NCBI GenBank assembly: GCA_003184365.1
Contig: NKYR01000015.1
Location: 186,001 to 250,000 of the forward strand
DNA length: 64,000 nt
Direction of reading: 5' to 3'
Source: Evernia prunastri
Lineage: Eukaryota > Ascomycota > Lecanoromycetes > Lecanorales > Parmeliaceae
Every line of letters begins with the position of its first letter. Position 1 is the first letter of the stretch. A program made the position numbers and the translations under genes. Of this stretch, positions 54,427-64,000 are shown piece after piece. The notes below the pieces were generated by a model. That model worked only from the letters and a program-made list of their open reading frames with translations, made no database searches and was not told the DNA's origin.

Positions 54427-57400
54427 TTACCTCCCTTTTGCGTGCTTCTTTCCCCCTCTCGCAACAAGAGCACCCTTCTTCACTTTCAGCGAGGGTTTGA
54501 GCGAGAGTTTCGCAATCGGCTCATCGACTTCTTCTTCTTCTTCCTCCCGGTCTTCGGGTTCCTGCTCACTTGTCTCATCACCGTTGACTTCCTCACCGTC
54601 TTCGTATTTCCATACAGCGACCCCTTCTCCCATTTCCTCGTCATCCTCTTCATCCTCCCTCTCTCTATATGCCCCCCCGGTCGTCTGCACCCGCCCACTC
54701 CTCCTCCGTTCACTTGACGGCAACACCTCCTCACTAATCTTCCTCTTCCTCTGATTTGGTGTCTTCATCGCTGTGGCGGCAAGCCTAGCTTTCTTCTCTT
54801 TGGGCGGAGCTTTTCGTGCTGTTAATTGTCTCGCACGCTTGCTTCCCTTACCATTGATCTCGTCGTCTCCCTCAATCCTCCGCTTCTTACCATGCGAGCG
54901 TGCAGCGCGCATGCTCGTTTTCACTAAACCTTCTACTCCTTCTTCAACGCCCTCAGGGAGAAAATCTTTCTCTGCGATCCGCTGAGCCTCCTCATGATCC
55001 CTCAGCTCGGTATACAGGCTCGTTGGCAGGCGGACCTTGCCTGGCAGTGTTTGAATATTCCAGCTATGTGCCTCTTCATATTTGCGGATGGTGAGTTGGG
55101 CCAAGTCGCTGAGGTGGTAGAGACTGTTGTCGCGTGCTGGCGAAGGGTTAATCGCATCACGGGATTGCTTGACCCGCTGTGCGATGTGATAAATTACGGA
55201 GAGATTGTCCGCACTGGCGACCGGTTGTAAGTAGTAGAGCAGATATCGTGCGAAATCGACAAGATCCTCGGCTGTGATATCATAGTCAGGATGGTGAGCA
55301 AGCAATGAAAGTAGGCGAGCGAAGACAGGTTCCATAACTAGGGTTCCTTTAGATAAGGACTGCTGGGCTCTGAGCGCGTAGAAGGCTGCGGTACGGCTGC
55401 GAATCCAGTGTGTATTGTCAGACTTCAGCGAGGCGTTGGGTTCAAAGGCGAGGAGGAAAGGGATTGTGTAAAAGCGTTGTGGGAGTTTTTGTTGCCCGAG
55501 ATACTTTTTCAACCGTTGCATGAAAGAGGAGCGGACGTTGAGGACAGGGTCTTGAGCTACCAAGGCAAGGGTGTTGAAGGCAGTAGGTGTGAAAAGGGCA
55601 TCCGTATGTTTTTTCCTGCAAAGTTTGAGGCATAGGCAGGCGGCGGTAAGACGAAGTCGAGACTTGTGTGCAGGAGGTGTGTCTTGAGCACTTGAGACCT
55701 CTCCATTTTTAGTAACGAGGGTCAAAAGAAGTTTGTAGACCGGATTGGCTATCTCCGAAAGGGTATCAGGCTCTGGATGAGAGCGGATGCGGTTCACTAG
55801 GATCTTCAGAGCCCAACATTTTGCTTCGCAGTCTGGATCCAGGACAGTTGACCACGAATAAGATTCTGGGAGCTCTGTAGATGGTGCCCGCACCTGAAGT
55901 AAGACCTTTTCGATTGCGATGTCACTGACGGCGTCGCTCTCTTGATTGGCCTGGTGGGGTGCAAGAAGCATAAACTGGGAGAGGGTGGCCAGGCGAGCAA
56001 GGAATCCCTCGCTGCCATACTCGAAGCCGTTGACGCACTTGGTGACAAGATCCTTCGCCAGTAGCTCTTTCTTGTCTGAAGCTGTCATGATGATAGTGAC
56101 TGCATGTTTAGCTGCCTCTGCTGGAGTGCCGTGAAGGGCGAAATTTGTCATTGCTTGTACAAACTTCCGATCTCGGGGGATCTCATCTGCGAATTTCGAT
56201 GCATAGGAAGCGCACGCTTTCAGGTTATCTACTGCTCCAGCATCATTTGTCTTCTTTGAATTAGGAGCTTCATCTTGGAGTAACATGCAGATCTCCTGAA
56301 CGTGAGCTCTCAGAATTTCAGGCGTTCGAGTAGAGATCTCTCTGAGCAGCTCATGAGCGGCCGCAGCCAAGGAGTTATCGTCGGTCCTCGAATACTCCAT
56401 GACAGCTGCAACATGGCTCTTGTTATACACAAGGAGACTGACTCGGTAAAGGAGTGGGATTAGGATGTTAAGAAGCTCCTGTGGTGCAGTAGCGGACTGT
56501 TCAATGCGCTTCGTGAACTCTTTCTGCAATGACAGTCGCTTTAGCTATGATCTATCTCTGAGCTTAAGGGCGAGACTTACAATAGCCTTAACCACTGTCC
56601 GATAATCACTCTCTGGCGCCATGCAAAAGCGTATCAGCTGATAGCTACGACGGTCATGCATCTTGGCAAATTTCCACAGACTCTCCCGAGCTTTCGAAGA
56701 TTCTGGTAGCCCTTGTGCGAAGGTATCAATAAGTCGTGCCATGTGTTCCTTGACCGGCCTCTCGTTTCCGTCCATGGTACCTCCCTATAGCAGTGTTTAG
56801 TCAAAGACAACAAGGGGGCTTATTGAATGAGCCTACGTTGTAATCTTCACAGCGCTGCAGGTATGCTGTCATAACTTTTGCGAGCTGCGTTTGCCGGGTC
56901 TGCATCGCAAAGAACACTTTCTTGGCCCTTTCATCAAGGTCTCTAACAAGTAATAGGATCCTTTCCGTCCTAATCTTATCAGGATCTATGCTATCTTTTT
57001 CCACGTCTCCATTCGTCTGGCTGTCTTTGACCTTTTGGGAGTTTCCATTTGCGAGCTTTGTACTCTTTGCCTTGATTGGCGGATAGGTCATGGGAAGAAG
57101 TTGCTCATACAGGACATGATCAAGCAGAACTGTAAGATCCATGTCATTAGCGTAGTATGTGTCTAGTATTTTGGAAGGAGCTGCTCCGAGGGTCGAAATC
57201 ACATGCTCTTCCGCAGCTGCTACCGCCCCAGATGCAACCCCCCATAGACTGGCCAGGACCCTCATCGCCTCCACCCGAACAGCATGTTTTTTGTCACGCA
57301 CTCTTTCAGCGAGGACTGCGAGCACGGATCCTGGCTTGTCCAAGCCACCACATGATCCTAGCTTGAATATTACTTCTCGAAAGCTGAACGTTCCCACAAC

Positions 57401-58952
57401 TTTCACAGCTGCGATACGCACTTTCTCTTCAGCATCGCCTAGCATCCGAGCCAGGTCTTTCATGAGACGATCTTCTTCCTGCTGAGCAAGACCAACACCG
57501 CCAGCTGAAGTAGTTAAGATTCGTCCGATGGCCGTCGTCCACGCCGACCGAATGACTGGTGATTTGTCGTGGCTTCTCCCCAAGAAGCTCGCGTACGCCT
57601 GAGAGTACGTCTGAGGGAATGGTTGGGGGGAAGAAGGTTTGGTCAGGACGTTATGATTGAGTGTTGGCTCTGTTGTGTCGGACAAGTCAAGGGGTGGAAA
57701 CGCGGCGGGGTCCATTATCGGTAGTGGGACCAGCCCTGCTGCTCCTATGCCTGAGATAATGTCTCCAAAGGTTTCCGTAGCAAGAGAGCGTAAATGCACG
57801 TTCTCAGCAGACAACTCGGCCTCCAATTGGGGGATCACGTTTTGTAATACAGCGGGAGAAGCGCGCCACAGCTCTCGGAGTAAACGATGAACCTTTTGTA
57901 GCTCGTTGAGGTCCTCGTCTGTAGGACCATTCCCATTGTCCGCATCAGAATCATCCAGATCGTCGCTGATTCTTCGGTGTGATGTCTTCTTGCTCGTGTT
58001 GTTGAATACAGAAGAGTTCGAAGCGTCGACTACAACATCATTGAAGTATTGGCTAACGTGTCTTGCCATCTTCTCCGGGCAGGATATACATATAGTCCTT
58101 GCCATCGTGTACGCTGGCGGCAACTCCTTCAGTGTTAGCGTCAACTGGTTTTCATCAAGCGTCGCCACATGCTTTTTGCCCCTCCCAGAAGTCCCGTTCA
58201 TTGCGCGAGGATCTGTCCTGAGGAATTGGGCGACTATGACATCAATGACCTCTGAGGGTAAAGTTACAGATTCATCGACCATCGTCACTAGTATTGAAGT
58301 CATGTGGATCTCGACATTCTTGCCCAATTGTACCCCGGTAGACACTTTAGTAGAGCCGGCTAAGATGTCGAAGAATGAGGTGAAGAGGTGTGTCATCAAT
58401 GGCTCTGAAGACGGTATATCTGTGAGCAGTACGACACTCTTTACTTGCGAGAGTGAGGTCAGCACGTATAGATGCTGCTGATTGTACCCGTTCGAAGGAT
58501 CTGAAAGCGCTGGCAGGACCACAGTGATGAGCATGTTGAATATGTCCTAAACAATTGTAAGCTGCAGCGCCCTCCTCTCCCGTCCCTCTCGCATGTTTAC
58601 TGACCTTGAGCTGTTGCCCGGTGTAGGGCGCATCTGGGGCGCACAACCTCAATATATCGACCAGGCAGCATGCCGTCCATGCCTTAACACCTTTATCCTT
58701 GTGCGCCAGTAGGTTTGGACTCGCCAGATCCTTTGCGACTTTCGTGAACGATTCTCGCTCGTTCTCTTCCTGCTCCATGCCCCTCATCTCCTTGTGCAGG
58801 GCTTGTAAGCGTCGCAAGAGGTCCGCAATGGCGATGGACTTCCCGGCGCGCCATGATAAGTCCTCTTTGAATGATAGGCCCGGCATGTTGCCCTGCGGTA
58901 CTTCCACCTCCATGATCTCCGTGGTTGCGGAAGCCGCTGCTCTTGCGGGCAT
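54427..58952 (-). CDS. PDS5: Sister chromatid cohesion protein Pds5 (BimD/Spo76)
   Basis: HEAT-repeat regulator that binds cohesin through Scc1 and balances its loading, acetylation and release. Four minus-strand exons, 58952-58605, 58546-56837, 56784-56581 and 56523-54427 (introns of 52-59 nt), give 1452 residues. The N-terminus has LSWRAGKSIAIADLLRRLQ, LASPNLLAHKDKGVKAWTAC and CLVDILRLCAPDAPYT, followed by DIFNMLITVVLPAL, the strongly conserved Pds5 start. Helical HEAT repeats run to about residue 1200, and the C-terminus is a disordered basic/acidic tail (KKRRIEGDDE, then alternating Glu/Asp and Lys/Arg runs), as in BimD and Spo76. It diverges from the agmatinase-type gene. Confidence 0.94.
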
Positions 58953-59609
58953 GATTGTCCCCCCCACGCGCTGACTGTAACAATCTCCTCTTTTGTTTCG
59001 AGGCTATCGCATATCAGTTCTGTAGAGCCTGTTCGATCCCGAAGCGTTAGAGATTTGAGTGCGGTGATAATGTGGTAGGTCAAAGAAAGTAGTGTTGTAG
59101 AATTCCTCCAGTCCCTCAGTCTCTCATCTGCAAGACTGTCGAGATTCGAAAAAGGCTTGGCGCGTCAAAGGCAGCGCGTTCCTTCTAAGGTAGGTAGGTA
59201 GGTACCTTACCTAGGTTACACCGGCAGACATTGGTACCGCTCTAGTGGTATTGGGTAAAATACGTGGGTACTGACCGGTTAGTGCCTGTTAGTGTTATCT
59301 ACCAGGGGCTAAGGTACACTTCCAGACTTCTTACCAGCGAATACCTGTACCTTATGAATGTTGGACACTTGAGATACCTTAGGAAATCTCACTTAATTGA
59401 AAAAAAGTACTTTATTCCCTGAAGGTAAACGCGACTAGGTAGCTATGTATGGTAAAGGTACCTTAGTCTATGATCTCTTTACTAGTGTCTACATCTTCAC
59501 TGGTATCCTCGTCTGATCATCACGCATCCTTTACCCTCTTATGGTACGTATCCAGGTAATAGAACGAATACTGCTCTCAGTTACTGCCACACCGGACACA
59601 CATATTAGC
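58953..59609. promoter_or_regulatory. Shared upstream region of PDS5 and the agmatinase-type gene
   Basis: 657 nt between divergent starts. It contains TTGGCGCG at 59157-59164, similar to E2F/MBF-type cell-cycle sites, and a GTAG/GGTA-rich repeat around 59190-59215. Confidence 0.5.
59157..59164. promoter_or_regulatory. TTGGCGCG, possible MBF/E2F-like site
   Basis: About 205 nt upstream of the PDS5 ATG. Cohesin genes are often G1/S-regulated through MBF (ACGCGT) or E2F-like sites; this match is short and may be chance. Confidence 0.25.
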
Positions 59610-61348
59610 ATGTTTTACCTTCTTCCCGCCGTACTGTTCTTCTCTCCCTTCATTTGGACTTCCTCATTCTATGACAACCCTGAGCAAGATCCATTCCCTC
59701 CTACCAGCTCCGACAGCCCGGAAGAACTTCACAGGAAATGGGACTTTGAGGTATTTATCTTCTTAATGAATTTGAATGCTTTGGTTTTCTTTCCCCGTGA
59801 CTTTATCATTGATCTACAACAGTGGGGGTTTTCAGGAATATCGACTTTTGCGCATTTGAAGCACGTGAAGTGTTTAAGTGAGAGGAATCGTCCCTTGTCA
59901 GTAGACGTCCAAAACCTTACTCACGATCATGCTTGGAATTAACCGACTCGGCAGCGATATCGGAATTATTGGAGCTCCTTTTGATACAGCTGTCAGCTAC
60001 AGGCCCGGTTAGACTGTCTTGACGCTCTCGTCGTCTTCCCGGGATAGAGAATGTCTAAGCTTAATGTGAACCTTTCAGGAGCACGTTTCGGCCCTCGTGC
60101 CATCAGAGCAGCTTCTGCTCGTCAAACATCCTTCCGTGGCTTCAACCCCCGCCGTGGCCTAAATCCATACACTTCACCGTATACAATACTTGATTGTGGT
60201 GACATTCCTATAACGCCTTTTGACAATGCCCTTGCCGTCCGCCAGATGACATCTGCCTTCCTCGAACTCGGTTCCCGCGTTCCAGCTTTCACCCACTCAA
60301 CCAATCCAAAACCCAAACTTTTAACCCTAGGCGGAGATCATAGTGTCGCTCTTCCAGCCCTTAGAGCTCTTAATAAGATCTATGGCGGACCAATTGCTGT
60401 ACTGCACTTTGACGCCCATCTCGATACCTGGCGTACGTTTTTCCCTAAGTCGGTCTTTCCTCTTCCGGACCAGTTCTTGTGTCTTGAGATTTTTTTTTGG
60501 GAGTGCCTGCTCTGTATACATGCTTCGACGCTTGTCTTTTGATAGGAATTGCTGACTCCGAAGTTATAATCCAGATCCGGCGAAGTACCCATCTGCTTGG
60601 CCATCCGTTCAGAGCGACTTCACCCACGGAAGCATGTTTGTGAGGCACTTTTCGGGTTCATCTCTTTTTTCTCAAGACGGCATTTTGAGTCGCGGAACAT
60701 GTGTCAGGGAGTAAACATTTGTATTACTCAAGTTCATTGTCTGCAAATGGAAATGCTGACTCCGGAATGTGCTAGTGGATCGCCTCCAATGAAGGGCTGA
60801 TCCTGAATGGCTCGTCCGCCCATGCTGGGCTACGGAGTCGTCTTTTGAGTTGGGATGATTATGAGGATGATGAACGGCAGGGTTTCCTACGCATTTCAGC
60901 AGATGATATCGATGAGATGGGCACGGCAGGCATCGTAAGTGCAATTTTAGACAGAATCGGTACAGATACGCCGACATACTTGAGTTTGGATATTGATGTG
61001 CTTGACCCGGGCCTGGTCAGTATAGCGCAATTTCCACCTTCAGGAGCCACGATGATGTCTGACTACCAACAGTGCCCAGGGACAGGAACGCCTGAGGCTG
61101 GCGGCTGGACGAGTCGCGAAGTGATCAGGATTCTTCGGGGTCTCGAAAGCTTGAATGTTGTGGGCGCCGATATTGTCGAGGTGGCTCCTGCATATGACGG
61201 CACAGGGGAGCAGACGGCATTGGTCGCCGCGCAGGTAGGGTTCGAGTTGTTGACTAGCTGGGTTGGGCGCGGTATGAATGAGATAGAGAAAGCGAAAGGC
61301 AGAGATGAGAATGCCCAAGCATCGGGAGATGAAAAAGACGAGCTATGA
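59610..61348 (+). CDS. Agmatinase-type ureohydrolase, secretory, with C-terminal KDEL
   Basis: A manganese ureohydrolase of the agmatinase/guanidinobutyrase branch, hydrolysing a guanidino compound to an amine and urea. Seven exons, 59610-59750, 59823-59896, 59955-60007, 60079-60432, 60575-60639, 60776-61015 and 61073-61348, give 400 residues. The start is a signal peptide (FYLLP AVLFFSPFIW). Then WGFSGISTFAHL, IIGAPFDTAVSYRPGARFG, the metal ligands GGDHS, DAHLD (split by intron 4) and DIDVLDPG, and VGADIVEVAPAYDG. The mature protein ends GDEKDEL, an ER-retrieval signal. At the usual DPGLAPGTGTPE the spliced reading gives DPGLCPGTG, a Cys for Ala. Introns 4 and 5 (142 and 136 nt) are long; intron 5 shares the 3' module. 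An in-frame ATG at 59541 is possible. Confidence 0.9.
60640..60775 (+). repeat. Introner-like intron, copy C
   Basis: A 136-nt intron (donor GTGAGG) ending in ATGCTGACTCCGGAATGTGC-TAG, the third and most diverged copy of the shared module. Its first bases (GTGAGGCACTTTTC) also resemble copy B (GTGAGTGCACATTTC). Confidence 0.4.
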
Positions 61349-62837
61349 TGGCCAAATGAAGGGAATCGTAAGCGAAACAATACATAGGACCATGTTGGGT
61401 TTAGTAGGGAGGTGTCAAGGGAACAACGCAGTTTGTCTTTTTCTGTTGCACTTTTTCTTCGTCGGCTTGATATTTGGCACTGTTTCATTCAGTGACTGGA
61501 GTAGACTCAGCGAGACTTCCGTTGTCGTGGAGCTCCGGACTGTAGGTAGGCCACCATTACGGAGCTGAACAACAGAGCTCGCGTGGTCCTCTTCTGCATA
61601 CCCGGGCTGCTAAGATAACTCTTGACTCTTGTCTGCAGGTTCGACGCAGCCGTTCTACGCGACAGATCCGGATGACGAACCTCCAGCGATTGATGGAATG
61701 ATGACCGATAATGGCAGAAGGGCAGAAAGGAAGCCTTTTCCAATTCTGGCATGGGCTGGGTTTCAGTGACGATGGGCTTGGATGTACACCTACGTTTCCG
61801 AGGGACCATCCCTATCAACGTGCACTGTCTCTGGGGCAAAGCCAGCTAATAGGCGAAGGTTCAAGCGACCACCTCTTAGGATGCGTGCATCTTCATGGGC
61901 CGATACCCAATTGCAAAACATCTGTAGGGATGCGTATGCACATCCAGTGACACCTTCACGGGCGAAAAGGGATTCGCCGATGACAAGTTGGAGGCTGAAT
62001 ACCCAAACAGCTCTCGCAAGGTGAAACGAAGCCACCGAGGGTATAGGGATACAGGGATACAGGGGATGGAAGTAACGCCAAATCAAATATTCTTGGCAAA
62101 AGTAGACTATCAAGTACAAATGTTCTTGTGTTGAATCTCTCTGGATCATACGAGCATTCTTCCATGCGTTAGTATCCTCCACGACCACCGTTTATGCAAA
62201 TAATATAAGTACCTTGTCCCGGCTTTGCTACTTAAAGACTGGCAATCACCCTGACAGAAGCTTGGTACAGCTGTGACCTCGGCGGCGATGGCATGGTGGG
62301 TGAAGGGCAACTTTTATGCCGGCTTGGGTGAGACCGTGGCTCTATAATGATATATTCGTGAGCCCACACCTACCCTCCTATCGGTTACGAGCACCCAGAT
62401 AAGTCAATGCTGTCCCGCTCAGGCTCGCCAAGGACTGGTGCTCTGGTAGTGATAGTGGTAGTGGTAGTGGTAGTGGTAGTGATGGGGATGCGCGGCCATT
62501 TTGATTACCGTATTTTCTCAAGGTTTCTTCCCCTTGACCGAGGGGACCCTTGAGTCAACGGCCAGACCGGAGTGACTTTCGGTGTGTGTCACTGCCCCCA
62601 TCAAGACTAGTATAATATTATCATGATCATGATCATTAGAGTATTATTTTATTTGTTAGATTAGGTAATCATGACCGATTATCGGAGGTTACTTTAAGTG
62701 TGGAAAAAAGGAAGGAAAGAGAAAGAACTGAAGGGGAAAAGGAGAAGGAGAAAAGGCCGGCAAGCGCTAACAAAGCGGCATAGCGGATCTGATAACGGCA
62801 AGCGAAACAAGTTAGAAAAGTAAAAAGGAATACTATA
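61349..62837. other. Intergenic region between the agmatinase-type gene and the transposon
   Basis: 1.5 kb without a recognisable gene. It holds two GGGATACAG units (62043-62064), the GGTAGT microsatellite, and a short ATGATC palindromic repeat near 62620-62638. It becomes AT-richer toward the element. Confidence 0.5.
62445..62484. repeat. GTAGTG microsatellite
   Basis: Five to six tandem GTAGTG-type units in non-coding sequence. Confidence 0.9.
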
Positions 62838-64000
62838 CAGTCAACCTGGGCTATAACGATATATCGTTTCATGCAGGGAATCTCGTTAAAACCAGAATAT
62901 CGTTAAGTCTAGATTTGCACTATTTACTATTAAAATACGTCTGAATCGATATCTGCTTCTGCGTAGAAGCCTTTCGAATATTAATAATTTTTTCATATCG
63001 ATTAAAATCACTTATAAGTACGTCGTTGTCGTCCTCTTATTGTTTTTTATAAAGTCGTAATCGTTTCATGATATGGTCCTGCCAAAGACTTTCAGGAAGC
63101 CTATCGCAGAGAGGCTACTGTCTGCCTGAAGAAGCCCGAAAGAGACTAGGCCTTGCTTGTACTAGCGTCTTCGATATTCTCTACTAAATAGCTTTCTGCA
63201 GATAGAACAATGTATTCTTTTATCACATCATGAACTCGATCATAACAATATAATAGTAACACCGAAGTTACTTATAAGCATTATGCTATGCTTGTAAGTA
63301 GATTCAGCGATTCATCAACATCAACATCAATTCTATCAGCGGAGACTTCTTCAACGAACGTCTGCTGTATTATATTAATCTCTACGTCATCGACGAAAGT
63401 TTATAATAACGATGACTACTTTAAGCAGTAGCAGTGTCACTATTACTTTTACTACTATCGTATCTTCAGCTCATATATCATCGAGTAATCTTATACGAAT
63501 TATTTATTAATTTCGAGTATTCGTCGAAGTCACTGATAGAGCTTAAGAGATCTCTCGAGCAACGACAATCATCGCTCTTTATTTTATCACTATATAATTT
63601 CGTTTAAAGTCGATCGTTATCAAAGTCATTATCGAGAAATTCTCTTCTTTTTCGACTCACTGACAGACGAATTTCACTTCACTACGACGCTCTGTCAAAG
63701 TCTTCGACGATCGTATCGTAAAGCTTAGAATTATCTCAGTCGTTTAACTTTTCTTCAGACGCTACGAGTCTCTCTCTATTAATAATACTTCTATATATTC
63801 AAGATCTGTTTCTTTCGTCACGAAGTTACTTATCAGACATATTTCTACTAGCGTAGCTGACGAAGTTATTTATAATCGATCAATTAAATTTGAATTACTC
63901 GCTATTATAATTCAAGAATTTATTAAAGCATAATTTATCGAGCTACGTGTAATAATAAAGCAGTTTCGAGCATAATTAGAATCTCTCGAATCTTTAAAAA
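62838..64000 (-). mobile_element. Degraded pogo-like Tc1/mariner element, one end; continues past the window
   Basis: The element begins after a TA dinucleotide (62836-62837) with CAGTCAACCTGGGCTATAAC, a terminal sequence of the kind seen in fungal pogo/Fot1-like elements (CAGTC... followed by TATAACG repeats), and further CGTTAAAACC / CGTTAAGTC motifs. From about 62880 on, composition turns strongly AT-rich with few TG dinucleotides over long stretches. On the minus strand, interrupted coding remnants read INIRKASTQKQISIQTYF near 62.95 kb, like the C-terminal tails of pogo/Tigger transposases, and further up DVDVDESLNLL. Stops are frequent, so the copy is dead; repeat-induced point mutation is the likely cause. 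The other end is outside the window, so target duplication cannot be checked. Confidence 0.6.

Noticed and set aside
1..64000. tRNA, rRNA, CRISPR, prokaryotic mobile elements or a biosynthetic gene cluster
   Set aside because: No cloverleaf with a T-loop, no repeat-spacer array and no polyketide, peptide or terpene synthase was seen; the DNA is plainly fungal nuclear.

Overview
The window is nuclear DNA of a filamentous ascomycete (Pezizomycotina). Genes are dense, most are split by short introns (about 42-72 nt) with GTRNGT-type donors and CTRAY branch sites, and the encoded proteins are typical of that subphylum (GT69 CAP59-like glycosyltransferase, Sgf73, Itc1, Rco1-like PHD protein, an Emp46/47-like lectin, several fungus-only orphans). 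Three introns share a 3' module, which resembles the introner-like elements known from Dothideomycetes; that hints at the class but does not fix it. All gene models below were spliced by eye from reading frame, splice signals and recalled family conservation; nothing was aligned by computer.

Layout. 1-4.8 kb: the 3' part of DNA ligase I (CDC9), convergent with an X-family DNA polymerase (POL4). 5.9-6.7 kb: a CBM48 (AMPK glycogen-binding-like) protein with an unresolved start. 7.1-9.4 kb: a fungal orphan with a coiled coil. 9.7-11.2 kb: an Iwr1 homologue. 11.6-12.5 kb: a SANT/Myb-like orphan, preceded by a 4.4-kb gene-poor stretch. 16.9-18.9 kb: an RRM-like protein. 19.5-23.2 kb: a GT69 glycosyltransferase divergent from cytosolic asparaginyl-tRNA synthetase. 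23.6-29.2 kb: SAGA subunit Sgf73 and ISW2-complex subunit Itc1. 30.7-34.6 kb: ALG8 divergent from an ER-Golgi L-type lectin. 34.5-37.5 kb: an acidic repeat protein. 38.9-43.6 kb: Snf5 divergent from the mRNA capping guanylyltransferase CEG1. 44.1-48.8 kb: D-amino-acid oxidase, an endonuclease/exonuclease/phosphatase-fold enzyme, and an EBP1/Cdb4-type M24 peptidase homologue. 49.6-53.2 kb: an Rco1-like double PHD-finger protein. 54.4-61.3 kb: cohesin regulator Pds5 divergent from a secretory agmatinase-family enzyme ending in KDEL. From 62.84 kb to the end: one terminus of an AT-rich, mutated pogo-like Tc1/mariner element running off the window.

Together the region is mostly core nuclear housekeeping: DNA ligation and repair synthesis, chromatin (SAGA, ISW2, SWI/SNF, Rpd3S-type, cohesin), capping and Pol II import, plus an ER/glycan set (ALG8, lectin receptor, GT69, KDEL-tailed agmatinase). 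I found no secondary-metabolite cluster, no tRNA or rRNA gene and no CRISPR. The most unusual items are the shared intron module, the KDEL-tailed agmatinase, the extreme exon structure of ITC1 and the edge transposon.
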